Shown here: positions 1 to 11,560 of the stretch, one piece after another
Position numbering within the stretch: position 1 is the first letter of the stretch
Layout of the letters: every line of letters starts with the position of its first letter
NCBI GenBank assembly: GCA_030015575.1
Contig: JASDDO010000006.1
Location: forward strand, 109,732,045 to 109,796,044
Origin: Agapanthus africanus
Taxonomy: Eukaryota; Streptophyta; Magnoliopsida; Asparagales; Amaryllidaceae
Direction of reading: 5' to 3'
DNA: 64,000 nt
Notes under the pieces: generated by a model
The model's database searches: none
What the model was told of the DNA's origin: nothing
Seen by the model: only the letters and a program-made list of their open reading frames with translations
Translations under genes and position numbers: made by a program

Positions 1-228
1 AACTGTCCCAAACCAACGCATCTATCTATATAACAGAAAAGGTAACAAATAGCTACCATACACTATGCCTTGACGAAGGCCAACAAACATAGCATGAATA
101 CTAAGTGCTACCCGTACCCGTCTGAAATGACGGAGGGCTACGAATGGTTTTTGGTGAAAAACCTTTAATGTAATGAACTTGATATCGTTGAAGGAACTGG
201 ATAGCTTTACAAATATATAGTGGCGAAA

Positions 229-470
229 ACTTTTGCTAAAGAGGTCACTCCCGGTGAAGAGATCTCGGCTCTTTCCTCGTCGAATGAGGTGCAGGATATT
301 CCTAACTGAATATCTCGATGCAAAGCAAAAAAATAATCGACTATAGTGAAGTTATTATCCTGACGCAAACTTCTGCCCAAGAGGTCACTCCCGGTGAAGG
401 GATCTCGGCTCTTGCCTCGTCGAATGAGGTGCTGGATATTCCTAACCGAATACCGCTGTGCAAAACAAAA
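229..470 (-). repeat. Tandem repeat of about 140 bp in the G leader
   Basis: Two imperfect copies start at 229 and 369. Both contain the run AGAGGTCACTCCCGGTGAAG and a following GATCTCGGCTCTT. C1 carries the equivalent tandem pair on the plus strand (10675-10930, period 137), and D has a single copy near 6550. The duplication is therefore a feature of the family leader, not a private event of this copy. Confidence 0.8.
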
Positions 471-1999
471 GAAAACGTTTTTGTAACAACAGCTTTTGAA
501 AATTGTACCAACAACATCAAATAGGTTTATTTTATCCTTTCATTGATCAGAATCAACGAAGTCCCATCAATTAATCACACCAGAAAAGAACGAAAATATA
601 ATGTACGTATATGTCATCTGCATTCGCCACTGGGTCCCGTCATCACCCGTTGGGTTACTTAAATAACGACAGAGTGGGGGCTGGAATAACGCGGGTGCAA
701 AACATATACAACATCTACTAGTATATATATAAATATATATATAACAATCGTCCCAGGCATAATATATGCAACATCACAGAATAGCAATAAGCATCACAAA
801 ACAAACGGATAATCTAGGAGCCCCGGGTTTCCTTTGAGCCGCAAGTGAAACCCGACGTTCCCCTGGTCGTGTGGATAGCCTGTGCAATGAAAACCTAGAC
901 CCCTATGAGCGCGGCAAGTTACCCGCCAATCCCAGAAGCGAGGCAACCCCAATCAACAACGTGAATGGGCCACCCAGCACTTCACGGAATCCGGTAACTT
1001 CAGCACTTCTCCGTGGGTCAACCTATACCTCGTACGAGTGCGGCGAATAGGCCGCCAATTCTAGAGTGAGGCCCCCTCCGTCTCAACGCCATGAGATGCG
1101 GGTCCGTTGCCCTCTAGAACCCGGCTAACCGTGCACTCTACCGAGGGTTAATTCCAGTACAGAAAAGAAAAGAATATGTACAACGGTGACATAAACCTCA
1201 ACCCGGTCGTACCCCAAACAAATAATATACAAACTGCCAGTGACGGAAGTCCACATGCCGGACGCTCGCCCCGCAATATGAAATGTACAAATAAATCCAA
1301 ACTGTACTACCATTGCACCCAAGCTATCCACCACGACGATCCCGCCACAACCACAGCACAACACAGAACATCAACGTGAATGTCAGGTTCGCAAAACCGT
1401 CTAAAAGAGCATATAGCAGTTACAGGAGTTGTACCGCTCTAATGATATTCACGGTCGCAGATAGTAATGTATGTAATGAAAACTATGACAATAGAATTCC
1501 GCACGCAATTAGCAACTAAACCAATTTCCAAAACCATGAAAAAAACAGTGAGCAAAAGTTCTAAAAACCGATCGTTTAAAGCCAATTCGGAAGTCTGAAT
1601 CAAAACGAAACGTGCCCAAACCTTCGCGGGGAGTTAGAGCACGAAATTAACTTCGAATCGGGGGGCCTAGAGGGGGTACCCCACCCAGGAGGACACCACG
1701 AGGTGGCCAGGGGATGAGGCAGACCCGAAACTGCCCAAGGTGGGGCAATTTCGGGTCCCCACTGCGAAGACCACCTTGTGGTGGTCTTGGGGAGTGGGCC
1801 CAGCCGTTCTCCCCCCCCCCCGAGGGTTCCCCAGGGTGCCCATGCACCACACCACGGCTTCTCAGTTTAAACCGTGAGCCCGCGGCGTGTGCAAACATCT
1901 CGAACTTTCAGTTTTCGGAACTGTTTTTGTCGGCAGTTTTTGCACGACAAAAACGACGGATTTCTAATGTCGCAATGAGTTAACCAAGGCTTATGGAGT

Positions 2000-2012
2000 G
2001 GCTCCGATACCA
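2000..2012 (-). other. Primer binding site of element G
   Basis: On the minus strand it reads TGGTATCGGAGCC, directly after the LTR end. This is one base off the initiator-Met-tRNA complement TGGTATCAGAGCC seen in C1 and J. It fixes the 5' LTR of G and its minus-strand orientation. Confidence 0.8.
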
Positions 2013-4043
2013 TGTTGGGTTATGCAAGTGTCCCGGCCATCAAACTGTGGCCATCGCAGAACAAAAATTTTCAAAAACCGGCGCTAGAACAACCCAATAA
2101 CCCGGATCAACCCATAAGCCCTAGATAACAAAACATGCAAAGGAGTTAGAATGGTTATACCGAATAGATCCGTATCCTTCGGTCTTCAACCATCATCCCA
2201 AACTCCTAGAGGCTTCCTTGATCAAGCTTGATCAAGGGTCTCCCTCCATCGAAGATGATCCACCCGAGAGTCTATGCAACGAGCTCCAACCTTATATCCG
2301 AGGCAACTAGGGCACCTAGATCACTACTCTAGATACCGTAGATGAAGTAGAGAGCGATGAAGGATTAATTTGTCTCAAGACACCCTAGGTTTCTCAACTC
2401 ATGAGAGGGTTAGCATGGAAGAAGAAGATGCCATGAGGATGGGGTGTTGAGAGCAACTCAAGAGAGCGCAAGAAAATGAATAATGGCTTGTGATTTTGTT
2501 GTGTCAGTGTGATAAGAAATAATGGAGCCATCACATAAATGTTCATGTCTCCAAAATATCTTAATCAACAAAAAATATCTCAAGTCAATATAATCTCACA
2601 ACAAACAAAAACCCTAAGCATGCAAAAATAGTAACCATGGGTCATTAATTAGCCATGCCACAAAAATGCAATAAACACCACATCCTACACCTCAATAACC
2701 TTTTAATCCAAAAAGGTCTAAACCATGATGAGGTGTAATCTTCTAAAAGTAATCTTGTAATAAATTACAAGAATACCCCTCAACCGTATATACATACCCG
2801 CATCCGTATTCCGAAGAATACGAATACAAATAAACGAAAATAATCCAACAAATATAATATTAGGATCCGGCTTAAACCAAAGCCCACTAGTATTATCCGT
2901 CCGAACATCATGCGTGCATAAGTACACGTATGTGATCGAACCCTGCCGTACAACCATACAGACTCTACATCGTTTCGCCCGAAGCAGGGAGACCCTCTGT
3001 ATGGGGCTCTAAAGACTCGTCAATACGCTGGCAGTGGATTTAACCACAAGCACATCAGCGGCACTAGCTGTACGTAACGGCTACCCAGGTATTGAGCGAA
3101 AAAGAGGCTGACGAGCAAACTCATCCTGAAACCCTTACTGAGTCTGACAGTGACAATATCTGCTGTCCGTTCATCTATGAGTATCGCATATCGAGTCTAG
3201 GGGGTGGATAAAGTCAGACCCCTAATAACACGATATTTAGTGTCGGTATGAAGCCCATCACCACCTGAGAATCTACCGATCCTAGATCAGTAATTCTCGA
3301 CTATCTTGGCCAAGGATTTCTGGTGATGGCCACCCGTGCACAACTGTGACATCAACCCCTAATACCGGGAGAGACAAATCCACCGACGATCCGCTCACTA
3401 CCTCCATGTGGCTCGGGACTGTACCCAACTAAAACCTATTTGCACGACTCTTTTAAGCCGTGGTAGGATAGTAATCAAAGCACAGTGGGAACTCACATGA
3501 GACAAATGACGATCTCAGGTTGATAGACTAACCTGTACACATGTCACCAGGGAACTGCTATTTGACAATAGGTATAATACCAACTAGCATTTTCCCGGCG
3601 AGTCCGTCCGGTATACTCATAACCCAATGAGCACATGTATATTATCTTAGGTGAATAAACTGACACCAATGGCTTGTGAGACCGGCCACCGCCAATCGTC
3701 GGGGTCTCGATCAGTAAACACTAGTCTACTCTGAAGTATCGATGCCCGGTCTCGAAACTCCCACGACCAGGGACATTTAAGGATGTGTCTATAGACTACC
3801 CAGCTCCCATGTATATTATGATTGCCATCATACTGCTGGCAGTCAAGCAAGAATCCTATGGGATCTATCAACATGTAATAGTGATCTGTAATGCCACCTA
3901 ATGATGTACATGATGATAAAGACAAATCAGATAGCATACTATCATCTCGAGTAAGACTGTTCTACCGGTATAGGTCCTCCCTCAATCATCATAATCACCT
4001 GCCTGCGACTATGATAATTGCCTTGAGGGCACTATAGCCAACA
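2013..4043 (-). repeat. 5' LTR of element G
   Basis: The plus-strand reading starts TGTTGGGTTATG and ends ATAGCCAACA, so the ends are TG...CA. The interior matches LTR G2 (about 29916-34302) over its whole length and, more weakly, the LTRs of C1, H and J. Shared blocks include the CCACGGCTCAAA-type segment near 3455 and the CGGACCGG-type segment near 3165. Length is 2031 bp, within the long-LTR range of Angela-type elements. Confidence 0.88.
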
Positions 4044-4726
4044 TAGAGAATATACAAAATTAGGTGGAATTTGTCGTGGCTTATGAAGCTTAGAGAAGCT
4101 TGTGAAAACCATTGACTTAGTCCACTAATTTTGTTTTACTTTAGATATTTATTAATCCAACCATTATCTTTAGCCATGGTTAAGTCTCTGCATGAGTTAT
4201 ATATGATATTTTCTCACCCATAGTTGCCATTCTATTCTTGACTTCTTCTTCTCATTAGAGCTCTCTAGGTTTTCTTGAGGTGAAGAAAGAGAGTAAGAAA
4301 AATTATTCCAAAGTGTGCAAAACTCCTACTTCATCAATCTACACTAGATTAGCCATTTAGTATAAGTAGTTTGCTTCACTAATTCTCAATTAGTGAAGAG
4401 ATAGCTTGAGTTAGAGTCTCCTCGATGTAGATCTTCTTCGGCCTCGAAGATCTTTGAATAAGCTCGATCTTTTCGCCTAGTGAAGCTTAAGGAGAGTCCG
4501 AGAGACCACTACTTGGAGCGAAGGGCCTACTACACGGAGCTTTAGAAGTGAAGGACCGGTCTACAAAGGTTGTATTCCTTGTTCACTTAGTGTAAAGTTG
4601 TTTACATGTTCGCTCAACCCTAATTCTCTAGTTAGATCCTTGGTTTAGGGTTTCCTAGCACTCTAGATTTTTAAAAATTGCATGCTAGATGCCTTAGAAA
4701 ACATGATGAGGGTGCTAAGGAACCCA
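4044..4726 (+). repeat. 5' LTR of element D, last 680 bp
   Basis: It aligns with 28843-29522 in the 3' LTR of D, including the shared AAAACATGATGAGGGTGCTA near the end. The rest of this LTR lies left of the G insertion, beyond the window. The LTR end may be at AACCCA (4726) or three bases further right; the 3' copy diverges after AACCCAGC, which leaves the exact end open. Confidence 0.85.
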
Positions 4727-4730
4727 GCAG

Positions 4731-4743
4731 TGGTATCAAAGCC
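4731..4743 (+). other. Primer binding site of element D
   Basis: It reads TGGTATCAAAGCC, one base off the initiator-Met-tRNA site of J and C1, and follows the LTR end within five bases. It confirms the plus-strand orientation of D. Confidence 0.8.
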
Positions 4744-6954
4744 AGGTTAGAGAATTATACAATATGTTAGAATTACGAAAACGAAACAACTCCGAAACCT
4801 GGAATCCGAAACCCTAGTTTCTGTCGATTTATTTTAAGTCCTATAAAAAAAATTTAAACAAGTGCAGAAAGCTATTTATGATGTATTTAGAACACCAGAA
4901 AAATTTGAGGCAAAACACCAAAATTTTGGCCGGCCACATTGCCTAAAAAACCGGCATCACCTTTTTTGTAGCAAGAAAGCTTGAAATTTTTATGGTGTTC
5001 TGATCTCTTGGTTTTAAGGTTTCAGATTATGTTTGTTTTTGCCAAGATTGCATGTGATGTTATCTTTCTGTAGTGACAATACAGAGTGTTTCGTAGTCGT
5101 ATTTTAACATCGTTTCGGGTTTCATATTGTATGTGATACAATATTTGGAATCCATAATAATTAGTTTTGTGAAAACTAGTTTGAATTTTGTAAACCTAGC
5201 AATTTAGTCTCATTTGATCGGTTGCCACGGGGTTTTGTTATGGATCAAAACTCTGTCGCAATCACGTAGTGTACGCGGATACTCGCCGGGTAACATTACT
5301 AGATAGTCACGCCCCAAAGCCCCGACCAAGTGACTGTAAGAGAACCCCGTTGCCAAAAGCATCCTCCCGGGTGCTCGCGACCGCGGTGTTCCGCCTAAGT
5401 GCACTTCATTGACGGCACCGGGGGTGCGGCTGTCTACTAAAGTTTCCGACGAGCATTCTATCAGGCTGTCGGGAATCTTGTTGAATTACCCGGCTTGTTA
5501 TTGAAAAGTGTTTTCAATATTGAGACTAAAATGCGGGGTTTATAAGGTTAGGCATGAAATTCGGAATATGAGATATTCCGGGTTTATGATGTCTAAGGAA
5601 TTCATATGGTTAGGCATGAAATCTGAAGTATGTGATATTTCGGGTTTATGATGTCTAAGGTGGTTGCAGATTCCAATTATTGTAGTTCTGACTTTCTTTT
5701 CTGCGACTGTAAGTGTAATATGTGGTGTATCGCCGGTTTCGTTGTTATACGTCAACGACAATTGAGATACGCACATTTACTTACGTTGATGACATGTGAT
5801 ATTATGTGTTGCTGGGATATGTTATATTGGATCGTCGTGTTTTGAATAGCCAGGATTTTTTGCGTGAGATAAGAGTTTTTCATTTTCATTCATCTAAAAA
5901 CTTGTATGTAATATTCTTTTATTGGGACACTTCCGGGTTGAGGATGATATCACTATTGATGTATATTATTTACTTTTCCGCATTAGGATAGACCCAAGGC
6001 GGGGAGCATAAATAACCGGGTTCTAGAGTCCAGTGGGAGACCGTCTCGAGGAGTCGAGTCCGGGTCTCCTAACTCTAGAATTGGTAGGGTTGCTTGCCGC
6101 TCTCATAAGGGTCTAGGGATATGGGTTTGGCTATTCATCACGACCGTGGAATCCGTGTTTTTTACTGGCTTAATTTAAACCACGGACCTCCTAGTATATC
6201 CAATATTTTATATGTTGACTTCTGCTGCAATGTTCTGTGATGAGATCATATAACTGCGTGAGACGAATGTTTTATATTATATATATGATATATAATAAAC
6301 GTTGCTTATGTTTTGCATCCGCGCTAGTCCTGCCCCCGCTCTGCCTTAGTTATCTAACCTAACGGTGCATGACGGGACCCCATGGCAAATGCGGATGGCA
6401 TAAGCGTACGTTGTATAAGTATTTTCGTTTCTTCTGTGATGCTTAGAAAGCATAAATGATGGAACTTCATTAATGAGATTAATGAAAAAGAAAGAAACCT
6501 AAATATGTTGTAGAATCCTATTTTCAAAAGGTAGCTCTAGTTCTTGCTTTGCATAGCGGTATTTCTTGATGAATATCCAGCACCTCATTCGATGAGGAAA
6601 GAGCCGAGATCCCTTCACCCAGAATGACCTCTTTAGCAAAAGCTAGCAGATGCTACACCCATTCGGTTTATTTTGAAAAACACATGATTTTAAAAGTGGA
6701 GCTTAAACCACTCGTTTTTCAAATCACTCGATTCTACAACGATATCAAGTTCATTACGCAAAAGGTTTTCTTAAAAACCTGGCGTAGTCCTCCGTAATTT
6801 CAGATAAGTACTATTTAGTATTTGTGCTATGTTTGTTGACTATGTTAAGGCGTAGTGTGTGGTAGCTAATTAGTGCTTATCTGCTAAAGCATGTGGTGCG
6901 ATTGGATTAGGGTAGTCGTACGACTTTGTTGACTATGTTAAGGGTCGTAGGGAT
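4744..6954 (+). other. Element D leader, first part
   Basis: Untranslated leader without a credible gene; the short open frames have no motif. It holds the conserved leader block (6309-6402) also present in C1, G, H and J, and one copy of the unit that is tandemly repeated in C1 and G (near 6550). It ends at the target site of solo LTR B1 (GGGAT, 6950-6954) and resumes at 18703. Confidence 0.8.
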
Positions 6955-7192
6955 TGTAGGGTTCCTAGGCACTCTCAAGAGGTCTCACAAGGCATCAACC
7001 ATGCCAATTTCAAAAATTACGGTGCCGAGAAACCCTAATATGGACCGTTGGTTAGAAGTTTAGGCGACAAAAGCAAACTAGTTAACACTTAACTACAAGA
7101 ACGGAAATACAATCTTTGTAGATCCGGTGCTCCACCTCCATAGCTCCGTGATGATATCTCCTCGCTGTCCAAAACGGATCCCAGGCTCTAGC

Positions 7193-9280
7193 TGTTGGAG
7201 ATAGTGCCCTCATAGTCAATTATTGGATCACAGGTACGTGATTGCAATGATTGTGGAGGACCTATACCGGTAGGACAGTCTTACTCGAGATGATAGTATG
7301 CTATCTGGTTTGCCTTTATCATTCGTGTACATGTTCAGGTGACTGATTACATGTTACACTTTGATAGAGCCCTTAGGATCTTGCTTTACCACCAACAGTA
7401 TGATGGCGATCATATACGTGAGAGTTGGGTGGTTTATACGCATATCCTTAATTGTGGTCTCTAGTCGTGGGAGTTTCGAGACAGGGCATCGATACTCCGG
7501 AGTAGACTAGTGTGTACAGTCGAGACCCCGACGAGGGGCGGTGGCCGGTCTCACAAGCCACTGGTGTCAGTTGGATCACCTAAGATGTATACAGGTGCTC
7601 ATTGGGTTATGAGTACACCGGACAGGACTCGCCGGGAATCTGCTAGTTAGTACTATATCTATCGTCAGATAGCAGTTCCCTGGTGACATGTGTACAGGTT
7701 AGTTCATCGACCTGAGGTCGTCATTTGTCTCGTGTGAGTTCCCACTGTGCTTTGATTTCTACCCTACCACGGCTCAAAGGAGTCGTGCAAACAGGTAGTT
7801 TTTGGGTACAGTCCCGAGCCATATGGAGGCACGTGAGCGGATCGGCAGGGGATTCGTCTCTCCCGGTATTGGGGGCGAGGTCGTACTGTGTCTAGGAGAG
7901 CCATTACACAAAGTCCATGGCTATGGCAGGAGATTTACTGGTAGGTACTCCAGTAGTATCTCAGGGTGTTATTGGGCTTCACTCCGACACGACTTATACT
8001 GCTAATGGGGGTCTGACGTTACTAGCCCCCTAGGCAGATATGCGATACTCATAGACGAACGGACCGGACTGTATATACATTGTCACTGTTAGGCTCAGTA
8101 GGGTTTTCCGGATGAGTTCGCTCATCGGCATCCCTTGAGGTCAGTCCATGGGCAGCCGTTACGCATTGCTAGTGCCGCTGACGGTTTGTGGTTAAACCCA
8201 CTGTCAGGGTACTGACGAGTCATTAGAGTTCCCCACAGACAGTTTCCCAAGTTCGGGCGAAAAGTTGTAGAGGCCGTATGGTTTTATGGCAGGGTTCGGA
8301 AAATGCAATACTGGTCGGCTTTAGTTTAAGCCGGATCCGAGTATTATATTGAGTAGGTATAATATCTTTGTCTCGGTTGCATTTGTATTCGGTCGTAATA
8401 CAAATGCGGGTATATTTATACAGTTTCGGGGTTATCCTGAAAGTCGTTTCAGGATCACTTTTGGAAGTTGCCAGTTTCCAGTTTTCTATCAGCCGTCTTT
8501 TAACATTCGGTTAAAGACGGATTTATCTTTTCTTCAGTTGAGGTGAGTCAGTGTTCTAGAAGCATCTAGATGAGGTGACTAGGATTAATTTGTGTTGAGT
8601 TTTCATTGGATGCATTTAATGGTTCATTAATGCATGATGACTAGGTTTATGATTCATGCTTTAACATTAAAGCTTTTTGTTTTGGTTAAGATCTTTTCTT
8701 CATGATATGCTTCATGTTATGGTCACCACTTGCTCCTACCATCACCTCCCTCTTGCATATAAAGTGGCCGGCCCCCTCCTCTCTCTCGACTTCACTGGGT
8801 TTTTGATTTGTAGAAAAGATTATGATAGTATTTGGGGTGCATGGAATTTTACAGTTCATTTCATTCCATCACCCAATTCCCTCGGCAACTTCATTAACCG
8901 ATCGTCCACGGATTTGGACGAAGTGAGACAAAGTCATCTACTCATTCTCTACATCATTCTTGGTCGTCTCTTTTAGCAAACATGACGATCGAGTTGCCTC
9001 AAGTCAGAGGCGGGAGCCCGTTTAAAGAATCGTCGACGTGGTGCCACCTCGACTAGGAGATCGGAGATCGACGAGATCGGAGCAGCCGCAACGGAGCGTG
9101 GGATGATGGTTGAAGAACGAAGGACTCGGATCGTTCGGTATAACCTTTCTGCACTCTTTACAGTTTGTTAGTTTAGCAATAATGGCAGATCCGGGTTAAA
9201 GTATACGATAGCGCCAGTTAAAAAGTTTTTGTTCCGCATTTGGCGTTTGTAGACTGCCGGGGCGCTAGCGTAGACTTACA
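7193..9280 (+). repeat. 5' LTR of C1
   Basis: It starts TGTTGGAGATAG and ends TAGACTTACA. Relative to the 3' LTR it lacks 36 bp near 8306 that contain the perfect hairpin (15716-15735 in the 3' copy), and it has 4 extra bases near 7251. The two copies were identical at insertion, so the 36-bp change is most simply a later deletion in this copy. Confidence 0.93.
8758..8763 (+). promoter_or_regulatory. Putative TATA box in the C1 5' LTR
   Basis: TATAAA sits in the context GCATATAAAGTGG about 520 bp before the LTR end, followed by a CT-rich stretch. The same site is kept in the 3' LTR at 16204-16209. Position and sequence suit a plant RNA polymerase II LTR promoter; the start site was not determined. 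Confidence 0.55.
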
Positions 9281-9281
9281 G

Positions 9282-9294
9282 TGGTATCAGAGCC
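9282..9294 (+). other. Primer binding site of C1
   Basis: TGGTATCAGAGCC, complementary to the 3' end of initiator Met tRNA, lies one base after the LTR. The site is unchanged from that of J, so first-strand priming could still work for this element. Confidence 0.88.
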
Positions 9295-11560
9295 TAACCA
9301 TTTTGCTATGCTAACTTGTACTAACGCGTTTAAAACATCGATCGAACCGGAAAACTAAAAACTGCAATTTCTAACTTCACAGTTTCTGTTGTTTTTAAAT
9401 GATCTCCTAAAATTTTTCTACATGTCTCAGAAAACTGTGCAGGCTATTCTAAGAACCACGACAAAATTTGGGCACATGACTCCACCAAACAGCCGTGGAT
9501 GCGCGGCCACGTGGTGAGCTCATGCTCCCAAATTTGTACAGTGGGTTCTTCTGAGGGAATTGAGGTTTTTGGTATATATATTTTGGGCCCAGGTTTTGTT
9601 ATTGTTCACCAGTAAGTCGTGGGGCCCACTTTGTGATATTTGGTCGATCGAAATTTAAACACGTTAGTTTACAGTGCTTACATTATATCTCCGACCGGGA
9701 ATGTCATTTGATCGGTAAACCGCGTCTGATTGCTATAGTTCTTTTAGACGGGTTTGCGAACGTGACATTCGCGTTGATGTTCTGTGTTGTGCTGTGATGT
9801 TGCGGATTTGTCGTGGTGGATAGCAGTGTGCAATGGTAGTACAGTTTGAGTTTATTTATACATTTGATATTGCGGGGCGAGCGTCCAACTTGTGGACTGC
9901 CGTCACTGCCTGTTGTATAATATTCTTTTGGGGCACGACCAGGTTGCGGTCGATGTACCTATTGTACTATTTTTCATTACTGTACTAGGTTTTGCCCCGA
10001 GACGGAGTGCACGGATAGCCGGGTTCTGAGAAGCAACGGGTCCGCATCTCATGGCTTTGAGAGGCAGAGGGGCCCCACTCTAGAATTGGCAGACTATTCG
10101 CCGCACTCGTAGGGGGTACAGGTTAACCCAAGGAGGGGTGCCCAAGATTACCGGATTCCGTGAAGTGCTGGGTGGTCCATTCACTATGCTGTAGGGGGCT
10201 GCCTCGCTTCAGGTTTTGGCGGGTAACTTGCCGCACCCGTAGGGGTCTAGGTTTCATTGCACAGGCTATCCACACGACAGGGGAACGTCGGGTTTCAGCA
10301 GCGGCTCTGTGAAACCCGAGGATCCCAGATTATCTGTATTGTTCTGTGATGCTTATTACTTTTCTGTAATGTTGCATATTATCACGCCTGGAGCGATTAT
10401 TGTATATTGGTTTATATACTATTAGATGTTGTATATGTTTTACACCCGCGCTAGTCCAGTCCCCGCTCTGTCGTTAGTTAAGTAACCTAACGGGTGATGA
10501 CGGGACCCAGTGACGAATGCGGATGGCATATACGTACATTTTATTTTCGTTCTTTTCTGGTGTGATTATTGATGGGACTGTGTTGATTCTGATCAACGCA
10601 AAGTAAAACAAACCTGTATACAGTTGTTGGAACAATTTAAAAAGTGTTATTGCAAAGACGTTTCCTTTTGTTATGCATAGCGGTATTCAGTGGAATATCC
10701 TGCACCTCATTCGACGGGGCAAGGGCCGATATCCCTTCACCGGGACTGACCCCTTGGGCAGAAGTTTGCGTCAGAGTAATAACTTCACTATAGTCGATTA
10801 CAAGTTGCTTTGCATAGCGGTATTCAGTGGAATATCCTGCACCTCATTCCACGAGGAAAGAGCCGAGATCCCTTCATCGGGAGTGACCTCTTTAGCAAAA
10901 GGTTTTCGCCACTATATTTTAAAAAGCTATCAGGTTCCTTCAGCGATATCAATTTCACTACGTTAAAGGTTTTTCGCCAAAAACCAGCCGTAGCCCTCCG
11001 TCACTTCTTTTGGGTATTCAGTAGTATTCAAGCTATGTATTTTGACCAACGCCAAGGCATAGTGTTTGATAGCTGCTGGGTATTCAATTGTTGCATAGAT
11101 AGATGAGTTAGTTTGGGACAGTCGTTCTGCCATTTTGGCCAACGTCAAGGGCATGTGCGGGTGGGTTCAAATTGACAAGATAGTGACGGGTAGAACTTGG
11201 CATGTGACTTATGACATTTTGACCAACGCCAAGGTTATAAGAGCATGGGGCAAAAATCATATCGGGAGTTTCTAAAGAAACTGAAACTTGCCAAGTATGC
11301 GCATACCTTTTGGAGTATGAGTAACGTGGATGTATTCCATCACGTTATCATGCGATGAGAGTTGGATCCCGATTCCCACTGATGAGTTGGTTTACTCTTC
11401 GGGTGATCCCGATTGATTCTTCTTTAGGTTTGGAGGAGAATTTGACAGGACAGTGGGAGGTTTCCGGATTAGATAAAGTGATGACCATTCTGATCTAGGT
11501 TAGAGTGCACGCAGAGTGTTTCTTTTCTCTCTCTCTCTTTGGCAGCGACCTTTGACCGAC
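9295..11560 (+). other. C1 leader with 137-bp tandem repeat
   Basis: Untranslated leader similar to those of J, G and H. It contains the conserved block at 10437-10530 and a tandem duplication of period 137, with GCATAGCGGTATTCAGTGGA at 10675 and again at 10812. Copies of the motif TTTTGACCAACGCCAAGG or variants occur near 11039, 11135 and 11217. It ends at a CT-rich run followed by GGCAGCGACC, the point where gag starts in relatives; here the potential start codon reads TTG. No credible gene. Confidence 0.75.

Larger units (their letters stand above)
1..4043 (-). mobile_element. Copia element G (Angela-like), 5' LTR and leader only
   Basis: Read on the minus strand, this is the 5' LTR (2013-4043), a primer binding site and about 2 kb of untranslated leader; the coding part and the 3' LTR lie beyond the left edge. 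No reading frame longer than about 90 codons looks real. The leader shares blocks with the leaders of elements C1, D, H and J, which ties all five to one copia group with long LTRs and a leader near 2 kb, as known for Angela/BARE1 elements. The right end falls inside the 5' LTR of element D: D sequence resumes at 4044 and matches the 3' LTR of D from about 28843. G is therefore younger than D. Its second target-site copy is out of the window. Confidence 0.85.

Noticed and set aside
1647..1983. GC-rich overlapping short frames on both strands
   Set aside because: They fall in the untranslated leader of G next to its PBS, overlap one another and have no domain; the GC-rich patch contains inverted GGTGG/CCACC segments that explain frames on both strands.
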